Source: Desulfitobacterium dichloroeliminans LMG P-21439
GTDB lineage: Bacteria > Bacillota > Desulfitobacteriia > Desulfitobacteriales > Desulfitobacteriaceae
NCBI RefSeq assembly: GCF_000243135.2
Contig: NC_019903.1
Span: 2,766,001-2,830,000 of the forward strand
Reading direction: 5' to 3'
Length of the DNA: 64,000 bases
Positions 36,132 to 45,164 of the stretch are shown here, piece after piece. Each line of letters begins with the position of its first letter. The first letter of the stretch is position 1. Below the pieces are notes generated by a model. The model did no database searches. It was not told the DNA's origin and saw nothing but the letters and a program-made list of their open reading frames with translations. Made by a program: the position numbers and the translations under genes.

Positions 36132-36986
36132 TCAATAAAGGCTATCCTCCAGCACTATCCCTCTAAAGACATAGGTAGCTGGTCCAGTCATATAGACACG
36201 ATTATCGCTTCCCCAATCAATCAGGAGATCTCCACCGGGCAAATGGACCGTGACCTTTCTTTCTGTCTTCCCATTTAAGACCGCACCCACGGCGGAAGCA
36301 CAAGCTCCAGTTCCACAGGCAAGGGTCGGGCCTGCCCCGCGCTCCCATACCTTCATAGTCAGTTCGTTTCTATTATTCACAACGATGAATTCGACATTGG
36401 TTTTGCGGGGGAAAAGAGCATGCTTTTCAATAGCAGGACCCCAACGCTCAAAGTCGAGACTTTCATAGTTCTCCATAAAAATAACGCAATGGGGATTTCC
36501 CATGGAGACCGCTGTAAACTTGAATTCTTGTCCTTCGACTTGTATAGTCTCAGCCACGACAGGCTCTCTCTGAGCCCTGACGGGAATAAACTCCGGCTTT
36601 AAGATGGGTTCTCCCATATCCACTGTAACTCCTGTCACCCGATCGCCTTCGAGAGCAAGTTGCAAAGTGAGGATACCGGCCAAGGTCTCAACCTGTAGTG
36701 GGTTCTTTTTCACATATCCTTGATCATAGATATAGCGGGCAAAGCAACGTATGCCATTGCCGCACATCTCCGGCTCAGAACCATCTGAATTAAAAATGCG
36801 CATCTTAGCATCGGCTTGTTCAGAGGGAAGCACAACGATAAGTCCGTCGCCACCCACCCCAAATTGACGGTGACAAAGCTTAAGCGCGAGTTCCGGATAC
36901 GACCTATCTCCTAAGTCGGTAACACTCTCAAACTGATCAAGAAAGACAAAATCATTGCCCAAGCCATGCATTTTAATAAATTCCAT
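36132..36986 (-). CDS. dapF: Diaminopimelate epimerase
   Basis: Converts LL- to meso-diaminopimelate for lysine and peptidoglycan. The two catalytic cysteines lie in MCGNGIRCFARY and GPTLACGTGACAS; the N-terminus MEFIKMHGLGNDFV is diagnostic. 284 residues, normal. It stands apart from other lysine genes here. Confidence 0.97.
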   Translation of the reverse strand: MEFIKMHGLGNDFVFLDQFESVTDLGDRSYPELALKLCHRQFGVGGDGLIVVLPSEQADAKMRIFNSDGSEPEMCGNGIRCFARYIYDQGYVKKNPLQVETLAGILTLQLALEGDRVTGVTVDMGEPILKPEFIPVRAQREPVVAETIQVEGQEFKFTAVSMGNPHCVIFMENYESLDFERWGPAIEKHALFPRKTNVEFIVVNNRNELTMKVWERGAGPTLACGTGACASAVGAVLNGKTERKVTVHLPGGDLLIDWGSDNRVYMTGPATYVFRGIVLEDSLY

Positions 36987-37026
36987 AAATACTCAACTCC
37001 TTATCCCTTAATCCATTGTCAGCCTC

Positions 37027-37224
37027 TTAGGGAAAGGCTATGGAGGCAATGAGATCTGGAACGTTGTAATAGGCTATAATCGTGATAATAATAAAAATAA
37101 GAGCCAGCTTAAACACCTTTTTTATGATTAAGGAAAAAACAAAAATCGCTAAAATTCCAACCACAGCATATGTGATCAGATCAATACTATCTAATACAAT
37201 ACCTCCACCGAATAGCTCAATCAT
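37027..37224 (-). CDS. Small two-helix membrane protein of unknown function
   Basis: 65 residues, almost wholly hydrophobic: two predicted transmembrane helices (~16-33 and ~38-56) joined by a short basic loop (IIKKVFKLA). GAGGAGG lies 5 nt before the ATG, which makes it a credible gene. I do not recognise the family. It is 40 nt upstream of dapF on the same strand and may be co-transcribed. Confidence 0.7.
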   Translation of the reverse strand: MIELFGGGIVLDSIDLITYAVVGILAIFVFSLIIKKVFKLALIFIIITIIAYYNVPDLIASIAFP

Positions 37225-37368
37225 TTTGGCCTCCTCTTACCGCAAATAGTACCCTCTAGGTATTCTTCATCGTTAGATAAAATCCTTTTTTGGCATGAGC
37301 CCTTACTTTCTTCTGCCCAAGACGAACCTATTTTAGACATTGAACGTGGAACCTTTTATGCGAAGGTT

Positions 37369-37411
37369 CTAAAAAAGGAAAGTCTAGGCAAGTAAATTAC
37401 TCAACCTAGAC
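37369..37411 (-). terminator. Terminator of the calcium ATPase gene
   Basis: Minus-strand stem GTCTAGG / CCTAGAC with an inner GTAA/TTAC palindrome, followed by TTTCCTTTTTT. Confidence 0.75.
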
Positions 37412-37432
37412 CTGAGAAGCTCATTATGGTTT

Positions 37433-40174
37433 TTATTTCGCCCCTACCATCGTTCTTTTACCATGCCAAGTATTTCTTACTAAGCGATATAGACCGATGA
37501 GTATTGAGGGACCTCCTGCAACCAGCAGAATCAATCCCCACTGCCAGCCCAGGAGAGCCGTCGTCTTGAAAATAGCTTGCAGAGGTGGGAAGTAAATGAC
37601 ACTGAGCTGCATAATCGTTGATCCGGCGACTGCGGCGATGAGATAGGGGTTAGAAAACAAGTTGACCTCGAAAATTCCCCGGGTCTCTGATTTGCAGTCA
37701 AATACGTGGAAGAGCTGCGAGAAGACCAGAGTAGTAAACGCCATGGTCCGGGCGACCAGCATATTGACCCCTAGAAGGAGGGCAACTACAAAGACTACGA
37801 GAGTTCCTACCCCTATTATGACACCGCGGGTTAGGATTTTACGAGCTAACCCACGGGCAAAAATACTTTCTCCCGGCTCTCTCGGTTTACGATTCATAAT
37901 ATCTTTATCCATACCATCAACCCCGAGCGCCATCGCCGGCAATCCATCCGTCACGAGATTCACCCAAAGAATTTGAATGGCCAACAAGGGTAAGGGTAAT
38001 CCTATCAAAGCGGCTAAGAACATGACCAGCACCTCGCCGATATTACAGGAGAGTAAGTAGCGAATAAACTTACGGATGTTATCATAGATGGCCCGACCCT
38101 CTTCAACGGCGGCGACGATCGTGGCAAAATTATCATCTGCCAGAACCATGGCTGAAGCCTCTTTGGTCACATCCGTTCCTGTTTTGCCCATGGAGATGCC
38201 AATGTCTGCTTCTTTTACAGCCGGGGCATCGTTTACTCCATCCCCAGTCATTGCCACTATTTGATTGTTCTTTTTCAGAGCACGCACAATCCTTAGCTTA
38301 TCCTTCGGTGTCACACGGGCGTACACAGAAACATCCATAACCTCCTTTTCCAGCTCCTCATCGGACATTTTATCCAATTCGACTCCGGTCAGGATGCCCC
38401 CGTTGTTCCCTTTAAGGATTCCCAATTCGCGGGCTACAGCCTCAGCAGTTAAGCGATGATCTCCGGTAATCATAACAGGTTTAATCCCTGCTTTGCGGCA
38501 AACTACGATTGCTTTGCCGGCACTAGTCCGGGGGGGATCAATCATCCCCATTAAGCTAACAAAAACCAGATCCTCTTCCACCCGCTCATCGACTCGCTCA
38601 TATTCTTTCAGGGGTTTCTGGGCCAGAGCCAGTACTCTCAGTGCTTTTTTAGCCATCTCATCATTGGCTCTAAAAATAGCCCTTCTTCTAATTTCACTGA
38701 GTTCAACCACCCCATCGCCGGTCAGCTCATGGGTACAGCGTCTTAAAATTTCATCAGGTGCCCCTTTGACATAAGCGTTTTTCTCACGTCTACCTTTATA
38801 AATAACACTCATGCGCTTACGATCCGAATCAAAGGGAATTTCGCCAACCCTTTCTTCTTTTCGCTCCAAGGTCTCCCGCCAAATCCCTGCTTTAGCAGCC
38901 GCAACAAGCAAGGCTCCTTCAGTCGGGTCTCCTTCTATACCCCAGGGGGCCTCTTTACCGGCTGACCGAAACATGCCGGCCACTTGAACACCCTTCCGGG
39001 TTAAGGAAGAATTATTGCACAAGGACGCAATCTTCAAAGCATTTTGCAGGGGTCCTTTTTCCTTCAGGGGATCAGCCCCATGAAATTCACCCTTCGGATC
39101 ATATCCCTGTCCTGTCACGACAATCATTTTGCGATCAGTATAGATTTGACGCACAGTCATCTCATTTTGAGTCAAAGTACCGGTTTTATCGGAGCAAATC
39201 ACGGTGGCGCAGCCCAGGGTCTCCACCGCCGGTAGTTTGCGAATGATAGCCTTACGTTTAACCATCCGTTGCACACCAATGGCCAACGCCACCGTGACAA
39301 TAGCCGGTAATCCTTCCGGAATAGCCGCTACAGCCAAGGATACCCCCGCCAAAAACATTTTGTAGACGCCTTCACCCCGTAAAATACCGGTCAAAACCAC
39401 AATACCACAGACCGCAATACTAATAACGACAAGGTATTTCCCTAATTGGGCTAAGCGTTTTTGGAGAGGAGTCTCTTCTTCTTCTACGCTTTGAATCATG
39501 CCTGCAATGATGCCCATTTCCGTCTCCATGCCCGTGGCGACAATCACACCGGCACCACGGCCTGCGACTAAGGCGGTCCCCATATAGCCCATATTTGCCC
39601 GATCTGCCATGGGAGTCAGCTCATCTGTCAAGGGAGCTACTCTTTTAGCTACGGGATGAGACTCTCCGGTCAGGGCGGACTCTTCCACTTCCACATTCAC
39701 AGCTTGAATCCAACGAAGATCAGCGGGAATGCGATCCCCCGCCTCCAGAAGTACGATATCCCCGGGCACAAGTTCAGTAGCAGGAATTCTGCTTTCCAAT
39801 CCATCCCGCAAGACACGAGCCTCTGGAGCGGTAAGTGATTTGAGCGATTCGATAGAACGCTCAGCTCGATATTCCTGAATGAATCCTAGGACTGCATTGA
39901 GCACGAGAATAGCCATAATTGTCACGGCATCAGCAATCTCACCTAAGAGCGCCGAAACAATCGTAGCCGCCAAAAGAACGAGGACCATAAAATCCTTGAA
40001 TTGACCGAGAAAGAGGAAAACGGGATGCACCCCTTTTTTACTTTCCAGTATATTTGTCCCAACCTCACCCAACCGACGGCTAACCTCTCTAGGAGTCAAC
40101 CCCTTGCCGGGGTGCACTCCTAAGGCCTTCACTACATCGAGCCAAGGCAAAACATGCCATGCTTGCTGCCTCAT
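37433..40174 (-). CDS. Calcium-transporting P-type ATPase (SERCA type)
   Basis: P2A ATPase that exports Ca2+, 913 residues from the ATG at 40174 (GAGGAGG upstream; a TTG at 40207 adds 11 codons). Actuator TGES, phosphorylation loop CSDKTGTLT (aspartate ~329) and hinge GDGVNDAPA are present. Calcium-site residues known from SERCA are conserved: PEGLPA in M4, NIGE in M5 and NLVTDGLP in M6. An N-terminal cation-ATPase domain and C-terminal cation-ATPase helices complete the chain. It is monocistronic. It is similar to Bacillus YloB, which is expressed in sporulation. Confidence 0.94.
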   Translation of the reverse strand: MRQQAWHVLPWLDVVKALGVHPGKGLTPREVSRRLGEVGTNILESKKGVHPVFLFLGQFKDFMVLVLLAATIVSALLGEIADAVTIMAILVLNAVLGFIQEYRAERSIESLKSLTAPEARVLRDGLESRIPATELVPGDIVLLEAGDRIPADLRWIQAVNVEVEESALTGESHPVAKRVAPLTDELTPMADRANMGYMGTALVAGRGAGVIVATGMETEMGIIAGMIQSVEEEETPLQKRLAQLGKYLVVISIAVCGIVVLTGILRGEGVYKMFLAGVSLAVAAIPEGLPAIVTVALAIGVQRMVKRKAIIRKLPAVETLGCATVICSDKTGTLTQNEMTVRQIYTDRKMIVVTGQGYDPKGEFHGADPLKEKGPLQNALKIASLCNNSSLTRKGVQVAGMFRSAGKEAPWGIEGDPTEGALLVAAAKAGIWRETLERKEERVGEIPFDSDRKRMSVIYKGRREKNAYVKGAPDEILRRCTHELTGDGVVELSEIRRRAIFRANDEMAKKALRVLALAQKPLKEYERVDERVEEDLVFVSLMGMIDPPRTSAGKAIVVCRKAGIKPVMITGDHRLTAEAVARELGILKGNNGGILTGVELDKMSDEELEKEVMDVSVYARVTPKDKLRIVRALKKNNQIVAMTGDGVNDAPAVKEADIGISMGKTGTDVTKEASAMVLADDNFATIVAAVEEGRAIYDNIRKFIRYLLSCNIGEVLVMFLAALIGLPLPLLAIQILWVNLVTDGLPAMALGVDGMDKDIMNRKPREPGESIFARGLARKILTRGVIIGVGTLVVFVVALLLGVNMLVARTMAFTTLVFSQLFHVFDCKSETRGIFEVNLFSNPYLIAAVAGSTIMQLSVIYFPPLQAIFKTTALLGWQWGLILLVAGGPSILIGLYRLVRNTWHGKRTMVGAK

Positions 40175-40337
40175 TTCTTTATCGTCCTCCTCTGGACTCC
40201 TGTCCAACCTTTTTGTACATGCTTATTCAGGTAGAGAAGGAAAAATACCCAAGATTTGTGTTATACTATGGACATTCCAACCTAAGTAGTGATTGCCATT
40301 CTGAAGGCAGAGAAAAAACCTTCTTCGGACAAGGTTC

Positions 40338-40365
40338 TTCACTCGCACTTACATGGCATTATAAT
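40338..40365 (+). promoter_or_regulatory. Possible promoter of rqcH
   Basis: TTCACT (40338-40343), 16-nt spacer, TATAAT (40360-40365), ~100 nt before the start codon. The -35 is imperfect. The remainder of the 290-nt gap between the calcium ATPase gene and rqcH shows a TATACT hexamer near 40261 but nothing else clear. Confidence 0.45.
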
Positions 40366-40465
40366 ATATTGCAGCACTATGCAATTGTTTCACAGCCTGA
40401 CATATCCTCGGGCTCGGTATTTAATCCTATCCAATAGATATTCAAGCTAAGAGAGGAGATTTCTC

Positions 40466-42373
40466 ATGGCCTTAGACGGCATCACTTTGCATCATCTCAT
40501 CCGTGAATTAGCGCCCCAACTTACGGGGGCTCGCATCGATAAAGTTACTCAGCCGGAGAAGGAAGAAATCCACCTGCAGCTCCGCAGCCAAGGACAATCC
40601 TATCGTCTGCTTCTCAACATCTCTGCTACAGCAGCTCGCCTTCATCTCAGCCGAAAAAATAAAAAAAATCCCGTTTCTCCCCCCATGTTCTGCATGATTC
40701 TTCGTAAACATATCGAAGGCGGTAAAATTCTTAAGATCGAGCAACTGGGTTTGGAACGCATCATCCTTCTTTCCGTACAAAACTATAACGAATATGGTGA
40801 TTTAGCGACCCTTCATCTCTATCTGGAGATTATGGGCAAGCATAGTAATCTGATTCTGGTAGACCCCCAAAGCGGCGCTATTTTAGATGGGCTTAAGCGA
40901 TATTCCCATGCCTTAAGCCGCCATCGGGAGGTTCTGCCCGGTCGCCAATACATCGCTCCCCCCTCCCAAGGCAAGTTGGATCCCCTCACCCATGAAGAGG
41001 AGTGGCGCGAAGTCCTATTCCAAGAAGAAATCCACGAAAAGGTTGTGGATCTGCTGGTCAAACATTATGCCGGGATTAGCCCTGAGCTAGCCAGAGAAAT
41101 CGTGACCCGGGCCGGACTGGAACTGGGCATTTCTCTTGACCAATGCGGGGATATTGACCTTTCGCGAATTTTTCAGGCCTATACCCAATTGGCAAACCCA
41201 GCTTATACCCCTAATTTAGAGCCAACTCTTTACTATCTAAAGGGAGTTCAACCTACACGCCCTAACTCTTTGCCCACATCCTTTTCTTTTTTGCCTTTTC
41301 AAATCTATCAAGGACTTCCCAGCCAAGACTTTCCCACTTTGGCCGAGGCCGTGGAAAATTTCTATCAGACCAAGGCCTCTAACAATACCTTGGAAGCCAA
41401 ACGGGGATCCTTGCGCAAAATCACCCAGGAGCATTTGCAGCATTTGTCTAAAAAAAGAGGCATCTATGAAGATACCATCGCTAATGCCGGAAAAGGTCTC
41501 AAGTATCAACGGTGGGGTGAGCTGCTTACCGCTAACCTCTACCGCCTTGAATTGGGCATGAAAGAAATCCTCGTCGAGGATTACAATGAAGAAACTCTCC
41601 CTAAGCTCACCATTCCCCTTGAAGCACAGCTTACGGGCATCGAAAACTCCCAGCGCTATTACCGCCTTTACAATAAAGCCAAAGCCACGATCCAAAAGAC
41701 GACTCCGCTCCAAAAAGCCGTAGAAAGTGAACTTATTTATCTCAACTCAGTCCTGCTGAGCTTAGAACAAGCATCCACACCCTCCGAGCTGGACGAAGTT
41801 CATAAAGAGCTCATTGAACAAGACTATCTATCCGGTAAGCAACACGGTAAATCTTCGCATGCCCAGGAGAAGAATACCTCAAACCATAAAAAGAAGGGCA
41901 AACTCCCTAAGCATGGCAAAGATTCCAAAAAGAGTAAGAGCAGCAACAAACCCGAGTCCCCGCAACCAAAAGTTTACTTTTCAAGTCAAAATCATCCGAT
42001 TCTCGTGGGTAAAAATAATCGTCAAAACGATTGGCTTACCCTCAAGAAGGGCCGTCCTCAGGACCTTTGGTTACATACCAAAAACATCCCCGGCTCCCAT
42101 GTCCTCATACCTCTCACCGAAGGGGAAGAGTTCCCTGATGATGCTACTTTAGAAGAAGCAGCAGCCCTCGCCATTCACTTCAGCCAGGCCAAAGGCTCTA
42201 CCTTAGTTCCGGTAGATTATACGCATGTGAAGAACATTAAAAAACCCAATGCCGCTAAACCCGGCATGGTGATCTACGACACCAATTGGACACTTTATTT
42301 AACTCCTAAAGAAGAGATCGTAGAACGCTTACTGGCCAGTGAGGCGGAAGACCTCCCCCTAGAACATGAATAA
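40466..42373 (+). CDS. rqcH: Ribosome quality control protein RqcH (NFACT family)
   Basis: NFACT-domain protein that adds alanine tails to peptides stuck on dissociated 50S subunits. Order: NFACT-N (1-~180, MALDGITLHHLIREL, PPMFCMILRKHIEGG), HhH and coiled-coil middle (~290-450), a lysine/serine-rich linker (~455-495), then NFACT-R (~500-620, YFSSQNHPILVGKNNRQND; DLWLHTKNIPGSHVLI). 635 residues. The family DR pair at 97-98 in the Bacillus protein reads E97-R98 here. GAGAGGAGA precedes the ATG. Earlier annotations often call it a fibronectin-binding protein. Confidence 0.93.
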   Translation: MALDGITLHHLIRELAPQLTGARIDKVTQPEKEEIHLQLRSQGQSYRLLLNISATAARLHLSRKNKKNPVSPPMFCMILRKHIEGGKILKIEQLGLERIILLSVQNYNEYGDLATLHLYLEIMGKHSNLILVDPQSGAILDGLKRYSHALSRHREVLPGRQYIAPPSQGKLDPLTHEEEWREVLFQEEIHEKVVDLLVKHYAGISPELAREIVTRAGLELGISLDQCGDIDLSRIFQAYTQLANPAYTPNLEPTLYYLKGVQPTRPNSLPTSFSFLPFQIYQGLPSQDFPTLAEAVENFYQTKASNNTLEAKRGSLRKITQEHLQHLSKKRGIYEDTIANAGKGLKYQRWGELLTANLYRLELGMKEILVEDYNEETLPKLTIPLEAQLTGIENSQRYYRLYNKAKATIQKTTPLQKAVESELIYLNSVLLSLEQASTPSELDEVHKELIEQDYLSGKQHGKSSHAQEKNTSNHKKKGKLPKHGKDSKKSKSSNKPESPQPKVYFSSQNHPILVGKNNRQNDWLTLKKGRPQDLWLHTKNIPGSHVLIPLTEGEEFPDDATLEEAAALAIHFSQAKGSTLVPVDYTHVKNIKKPNAAKPGMVIYDTNWTLYLTPKEEIVERLLASEAEDLPLEHE

Positions 42374-42420
42374 GTCAACAAATTGAAGGATCCTGAGCAG
42401 AGCAAAGGATCACCCAAGAA

Positions 42421-42484
42421 AAAGAGCAAGCTCTCTATTATGCCCTACCTGATTCGACAGGGGCGTAATTAGAGCTTGCTCTTT
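42421..42484 (+). terminator. Long hairpin downstream of rqcH
   Basis: Outer 14-bp stem AAAGAGCAAGCTCT / AGAGCTTGCTCTTT closes a second, imperfect stem (ATTATGCCCT / AGGGGCGTAAT) with a loop near 42450. The following TTTAAC is a weak U-tract. It probably ends rqcH. Confidence 0.6.
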
Positions 42485-42600
42485 AACATGGGTTATCTAT
42501 CAAGTGATTCTTGGCCTCAGATGGAGGTTGCTTTAGATGGAGCTTGCCTAACAAGTAAAATTAGCCTTTACAACTAGTCTCTAAAGTTCTACGGGCTCGT

Positions 42601-42711
42601 TTATAGGACTGAATGAAAGGCCCAATTTAGAATCACGGCTAGGCCGGCTGCATAGGCAACCATTTCCACAAGAATTAGGGTCACACTATATTTGAACCGA
42701 GGTACTCCCAT
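42601..42711 (-). CDS. 36-residue single-helix membrane protein of the cytochrome operon
   Basis: ATG at 42711 reads 36 codons to TAA at 42601. A short basic N-terminus (MGVPRFKYS) is followed by one hydrophobic helix (~10-30, VTLILVEMVAYAAGLAVIL) and the tail NWAFHSVL; the helix contains a glutamate. The ribosome site AAGGGGTG overlaps the cytochrome b stop region and lies 6 nt upstream, and the gene begins 13 nt after the cytochrome b stop. This spacing suggests a small accessory subunit of the cytochrome b/c complex. No family is recognised, and it is too short for most gene callers. Confidence 0.65.
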   Translation of the reverse strand: MGVPRFKYSVTLILVEMVAYAAGLAVILNWAFHSVL

Positions 42712-42723
42712 CACTTTCACCCC

Positions 42724-43410
42724 TTAACGATTTCTTTCTCTCTTAATTCTTTCTAATTCAACGGGGTGCTCCTCTTCCATCTCCTCTCGATTCATCGTCC
42801 CCACATACCACACTTTACTCATGGGAAAGGATCTGGTATTAAAGTGGACATTATAAAAGTGCCAGATAAAAATGGCGCTAATAGCCAAGATAGCCTCATC
42901 TGTATGGGCATAGCGGGATGAATCGATCACCCAACGGGGTAGGAATTGAGTAACGAACTGAGGGTACCACATCATGAGACCGGACCCCCCCATGATAAAC
43001 ATCCCCCAAAATACTGCCCAGTAATCGAATTTCTCTTTATAGGAGTAGCGGTCGAAACGGGCAGGTTCCTTTCTGAATCCAAAAAAGTAACCTAGGTTCT
43101 GAAGGAGATCCTTGAAGTCTTTTCCATTGGGCATAATCGCCCAGGATTTTCTTTTGCCACCTAAAGGCACAACCACCAGATATATCAAGTGGTAAACACT
43201 TACGAAAATCATGAGCACAGCCCCCAGGAGATGGACATAGTAAAGATTATCAAAACCACCAAACGTGGACACAACCCCTTGGGCAAAACTGCTTTGTTCA
43301 AATTTAATCGGCAGACCTGTAAGGGTAAGAACAAAGAAACTGGTGAACATACCCATATGTTGAATTCGCTGATGAATATCAAATCGCTCATACACTTTAT
43401 CCTGTCCCAT
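42724..43410 (-). CDS. Membrane cytochrome b subunit (FdnI/b561-like)
   Basis: 228 residues with four transmembrane helices (~19-36, 57-80, 127-147, 170-192). Histidines placed in or near helices (H18, H60, H74, H169, H184, H189) are candidate ligands for two b haems. It resembles the four-helix cytochromes of formate dehydrogenase and related quinone-linked enzymes and should pass electrons between menaquinone and the multihaem cytochrome c encoded 4 nt upstream. Start at ATG 43410 is set by AGGAGG; a longer reading runs into the cytochrome c gene. No catalytic subunit gene is adjacent. Confidence 0.85.
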   Translation of the reverse strand: MGQDKVYERFDIHQRIQHMGMFTSFFVLTLTGLPIKFEQSSFAQGVVSTFGGFDNLYYVHLLGAVLMIFVSVYHLIYLVVVPLGGKRKSWAIMPNGKDFKDLLQNLGYFFGFRKEPARFDRYSYKEKFDYWAVFWGMFIMGGSGLMMWYPQFVTQFLPRWVIDSSRYAHTDEAILAISAIFIWHFYNVHFNTRSFPMSKVWYVGTMNREEMEEEHPVELERIKRERNR

Positions 43411-43414
43411 AGGA

Positions 43415-44050
43415 TTACCTCCTGTTGCGGGTCTGCAATATAGTTCGCAGCTCGCGATACAACTGCAATTCAATGTGAATCACCAACAAGGTCATAGCAA
43501 TTATCGTCAACCAAACAAAGAACTTAGCTGTATAGTACATGGGTTTTCCCGGCCCCATTGCATTTAGCTCGAAATGCTCCGTCCCTTGGGCAAAGCCTGG
43601 GGAGGGATTGTCATGGCACTTGGCACAGGTCTGGGGGATATTTTTCTTAGCTACCAGTGAATTAGGATGATCTTGCCCTAAAACCTCGTGGGCACTGTGG
43701 CAGTCTACACAACTTGCGGCTCTTTGGCTCCCAAGAAAAACCCCTTTACCATGAAAACTCTGCTGATAGGTTTCCGCCACTCGACCTGTATGGCAGGTGT
43801 TACACATTGCAACACTCTCCTTCTTTGTGACTTCCACCCCCTCTGGATGAGGATAGGCAGTCACTTCACTGTGACAGCTCGTGCAGCTCAGGGAGGCATG
43901 AATCGAGGCTTTAAGTTCGTTCACTTGATTACCGTGACACTGATTACAATCTACTTGCGCCGATACTGTTGCTCCGTCAAAGAGCAACAAGAAGCTGAAG
44001 ACAATAAAGAAAATAAGATCTTTAATTACCCATTGATTTTTCTTCGTCAT
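43415..44050 (-). CDS. Five-haem c-type cytochrome with signal peptide and C-terminal anchor
   Basis: 211 residues. An N-terminal signal sequence (~1-31) is followed by five CxxCH haem sites at 35-39, 56-60, 83-87, 114-118 and 142-146, then a C-terminal transmembrane helix (~174-195) and a short basic cytoplasmic tail. The haem part therefore faces outside. Extra histidines (H51, H100, H121, H159) could be distal ligands. It is not a NapC/NirT protein, which are anchored N-terminally. With cytochrome b downstream it forms a quinol:cytochrome c electron path; the final acceptor is unknown. Confidence 0.9.
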   Translation of the reverse strand: MTKKNQWVIKDLIFFIVFSFLLLFDGATVSAQVDCNQCHGNQVNELKASIHASLSCTSCHSEVTAYPHPEGVEVTKKESVAMCNTCHTGRVAETYQQSFHGKGVFLGSQRAASCVDCHSAHEVLGQDHPNSLVAKKNIPQTCAKCHDNPSPGFAQGTEHFELNAMGPGKPMYYTAKFFVWLTIIAMTLLVIHIELQLYRELRTILQTRNRR

Positions 44051-44209
44051 ATTCCCTACCTCATATTCTGAAATCGAAACATTCTAGGGGGGACCTCGAG
44101 CAGGTCTGTGACCATAGCAAGGTTATTGTGTGTCGAATTTTCCTGGGATATGCATGAGTTAATTATGGTGACAAAAAAAGACTTTACCTAATACAGTTTC
44201 TAGGCACAT

Positions 44210-44251
44210 AAAAAAGAAGTAGAAACTATTGTTAAGTATAGTTTCTACTTC
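44210..44251 (-). terminator. Terminator behind the flavoprotein remnant
   Basis: 14-bp perfect stem GAAGTAGAAACTAT / ATAGTTTCTACTTC, 8-nt loop, then TTTTTTATG on the minus strand; GTATTTTTG on the plus side. It separates the pyr operon end from the cytochrome operon. The ~155 nt from here to the cytochrome c start must hold its promoter. Confidence 0.85.
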
Positions 44252-44340
44252 GTATTTTTGTTTTGCGCCGGCTATTTCTTTATCCAACTAACCTGCCCAT
44301 TGCTTTTTACTTTGCCCATTGAAGTCAGCTGATTCCGATA

Positions 44341-44493
44341 TTACTTAATGTAAGCAGCAGCGTTCTGGCCCGCAATCCGGCCGAACACGACGTTGACGGC
44401 GGCCGGGTTAGCTCCCCAAGTCCCGTCGTTTGCGCATTCACCTGCTGCAAACGTTTTCATCAGAATACGTTCGGATTTTTTGTGGTGAGTTAA
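44341..44493 (-). pseudogene. C-terminal remnant of a FAD-dependent flavoprotein (fumarate reductase type)
   Basis: An open frame of 50 codons ends TFAAGECANDGTWGANPAAV-NVVFGRIAGQNAAAYIK. AAGE followed by VFGRIAGxNAAAY is the hallmark C-terminus of the fumarate reductase/flavocytochrome c/urocanate reductase flavoproteins (FAD contact). Nothing of the remaining ~400+ residues is present: the frame closes at a stop at 44494 and the pyrE gene ends ~30 nt further on. It is most likely the scar of a deletion that removed a flavoprotein gene, leaving its terminator in place. Confidence 0.7.
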
Positions 44494-44525
44494 TCAATGG
44501 GCACCTAAGGGTAATGAGCTAAAAG

Positions 44526-45131
44526 CTATTTTCCCGTAGGCACAGCACGGCTTCCTGGTTTAATCGCAGGAATCCCCTCCGCACAAAGAGGGCAAGCTTC
44601 AGGATCGAAGGATTCAATTTCGATCTCTAGCAAAGCGGCTAAAGGTACTCCAAACTCAGATTTCCCACAGCTGCGATCCACGATTACTCCCACCCCGACG
44701 GGCTCTGCTCCATAAGCCTTTACAACCTCGATAACCTCCCGGACTGATCCTCCGGTGGTGATTACATCTTCCACAACCAAGACTCTTTGACCCGGTTGGA
44801 GTTCAAAACCCCGCCTTAATTTCATTTCTCCGTTTTCCCGTTCAGTAAACAAGGCTTTCGTTCCTAAGGCCTTGCCTACCTCATGAGCAACCAAAATTCC
44901 GCCCATGGCTGGTCCAATGACTAGGTCAATGTTATGACCCTGAAAGGATTCTGCCAGAGCCTCACCTAAGCGAGCTGCATGATGAGGGTACTGCAGAACT
45001 TTGGCGCATTGCATATATTGACGGCTGTGTCTGCCTGAAGTCAGCCGGAAATGCCCCTCCAGTAACGCCTCGCTCTCCTTAAAAATACCTAAAACCTCTT
45101 CAGGGGCTATCGATTTATTGGATAGTGTCAT
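44526..45131 (-). CDS. pyrE: Orotate phosphoribosyltransferase
   Basis: Converts orotate and PRPP to OMP. The PRPP loop VLVVEDVITTGGS (~115-127) and GPAMGGILVAHEV are typical. 201 residues; the C-terminus carries a CPLCAEG pair seen in clostridial PyrE. AAAGGAG precedes the ATG. Last gene of the pyr operon. Confidence 0.96.
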   Translation of the reverse strand: MTLSNKSIAPEEVLGIFKESEALLEGHFRLTSGRHSRQYMQCAKVLQYPHHAARLGEALAESFQGHNIDLVIGPAMGGILVAHEVGKALGTKALFTERENGEMKLRRGFELQPGQRVLVVEDVITTGGSVREVIEVVKAYGAEPVGVGVIVDRSCGKSEFGVPLAALLEIEIESFDPEACPLCAEGIPAIKPGSRAVPTGK

Positions 45132-45164
45132 AGTGATTAACTCCTTTCAAACCAAAGCGCTTAC

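Noticed and set aside
37433-40174. Several antisense frames of 60-100 codons within the calcium ATPase gene
   Set aside because: They mirror codon structure of the real gene, have no ribosome sites and no domain similarity.
42724-44050. Calling the cytochrome pair a formate dehydrogenase or NapC/NrfH quinol dehydrogenase
   Set aside because: No catalytic or iron-sulphur subunit is present, and the cytochrome c has five haems with a C-terminal rather than N-terminal anchor.
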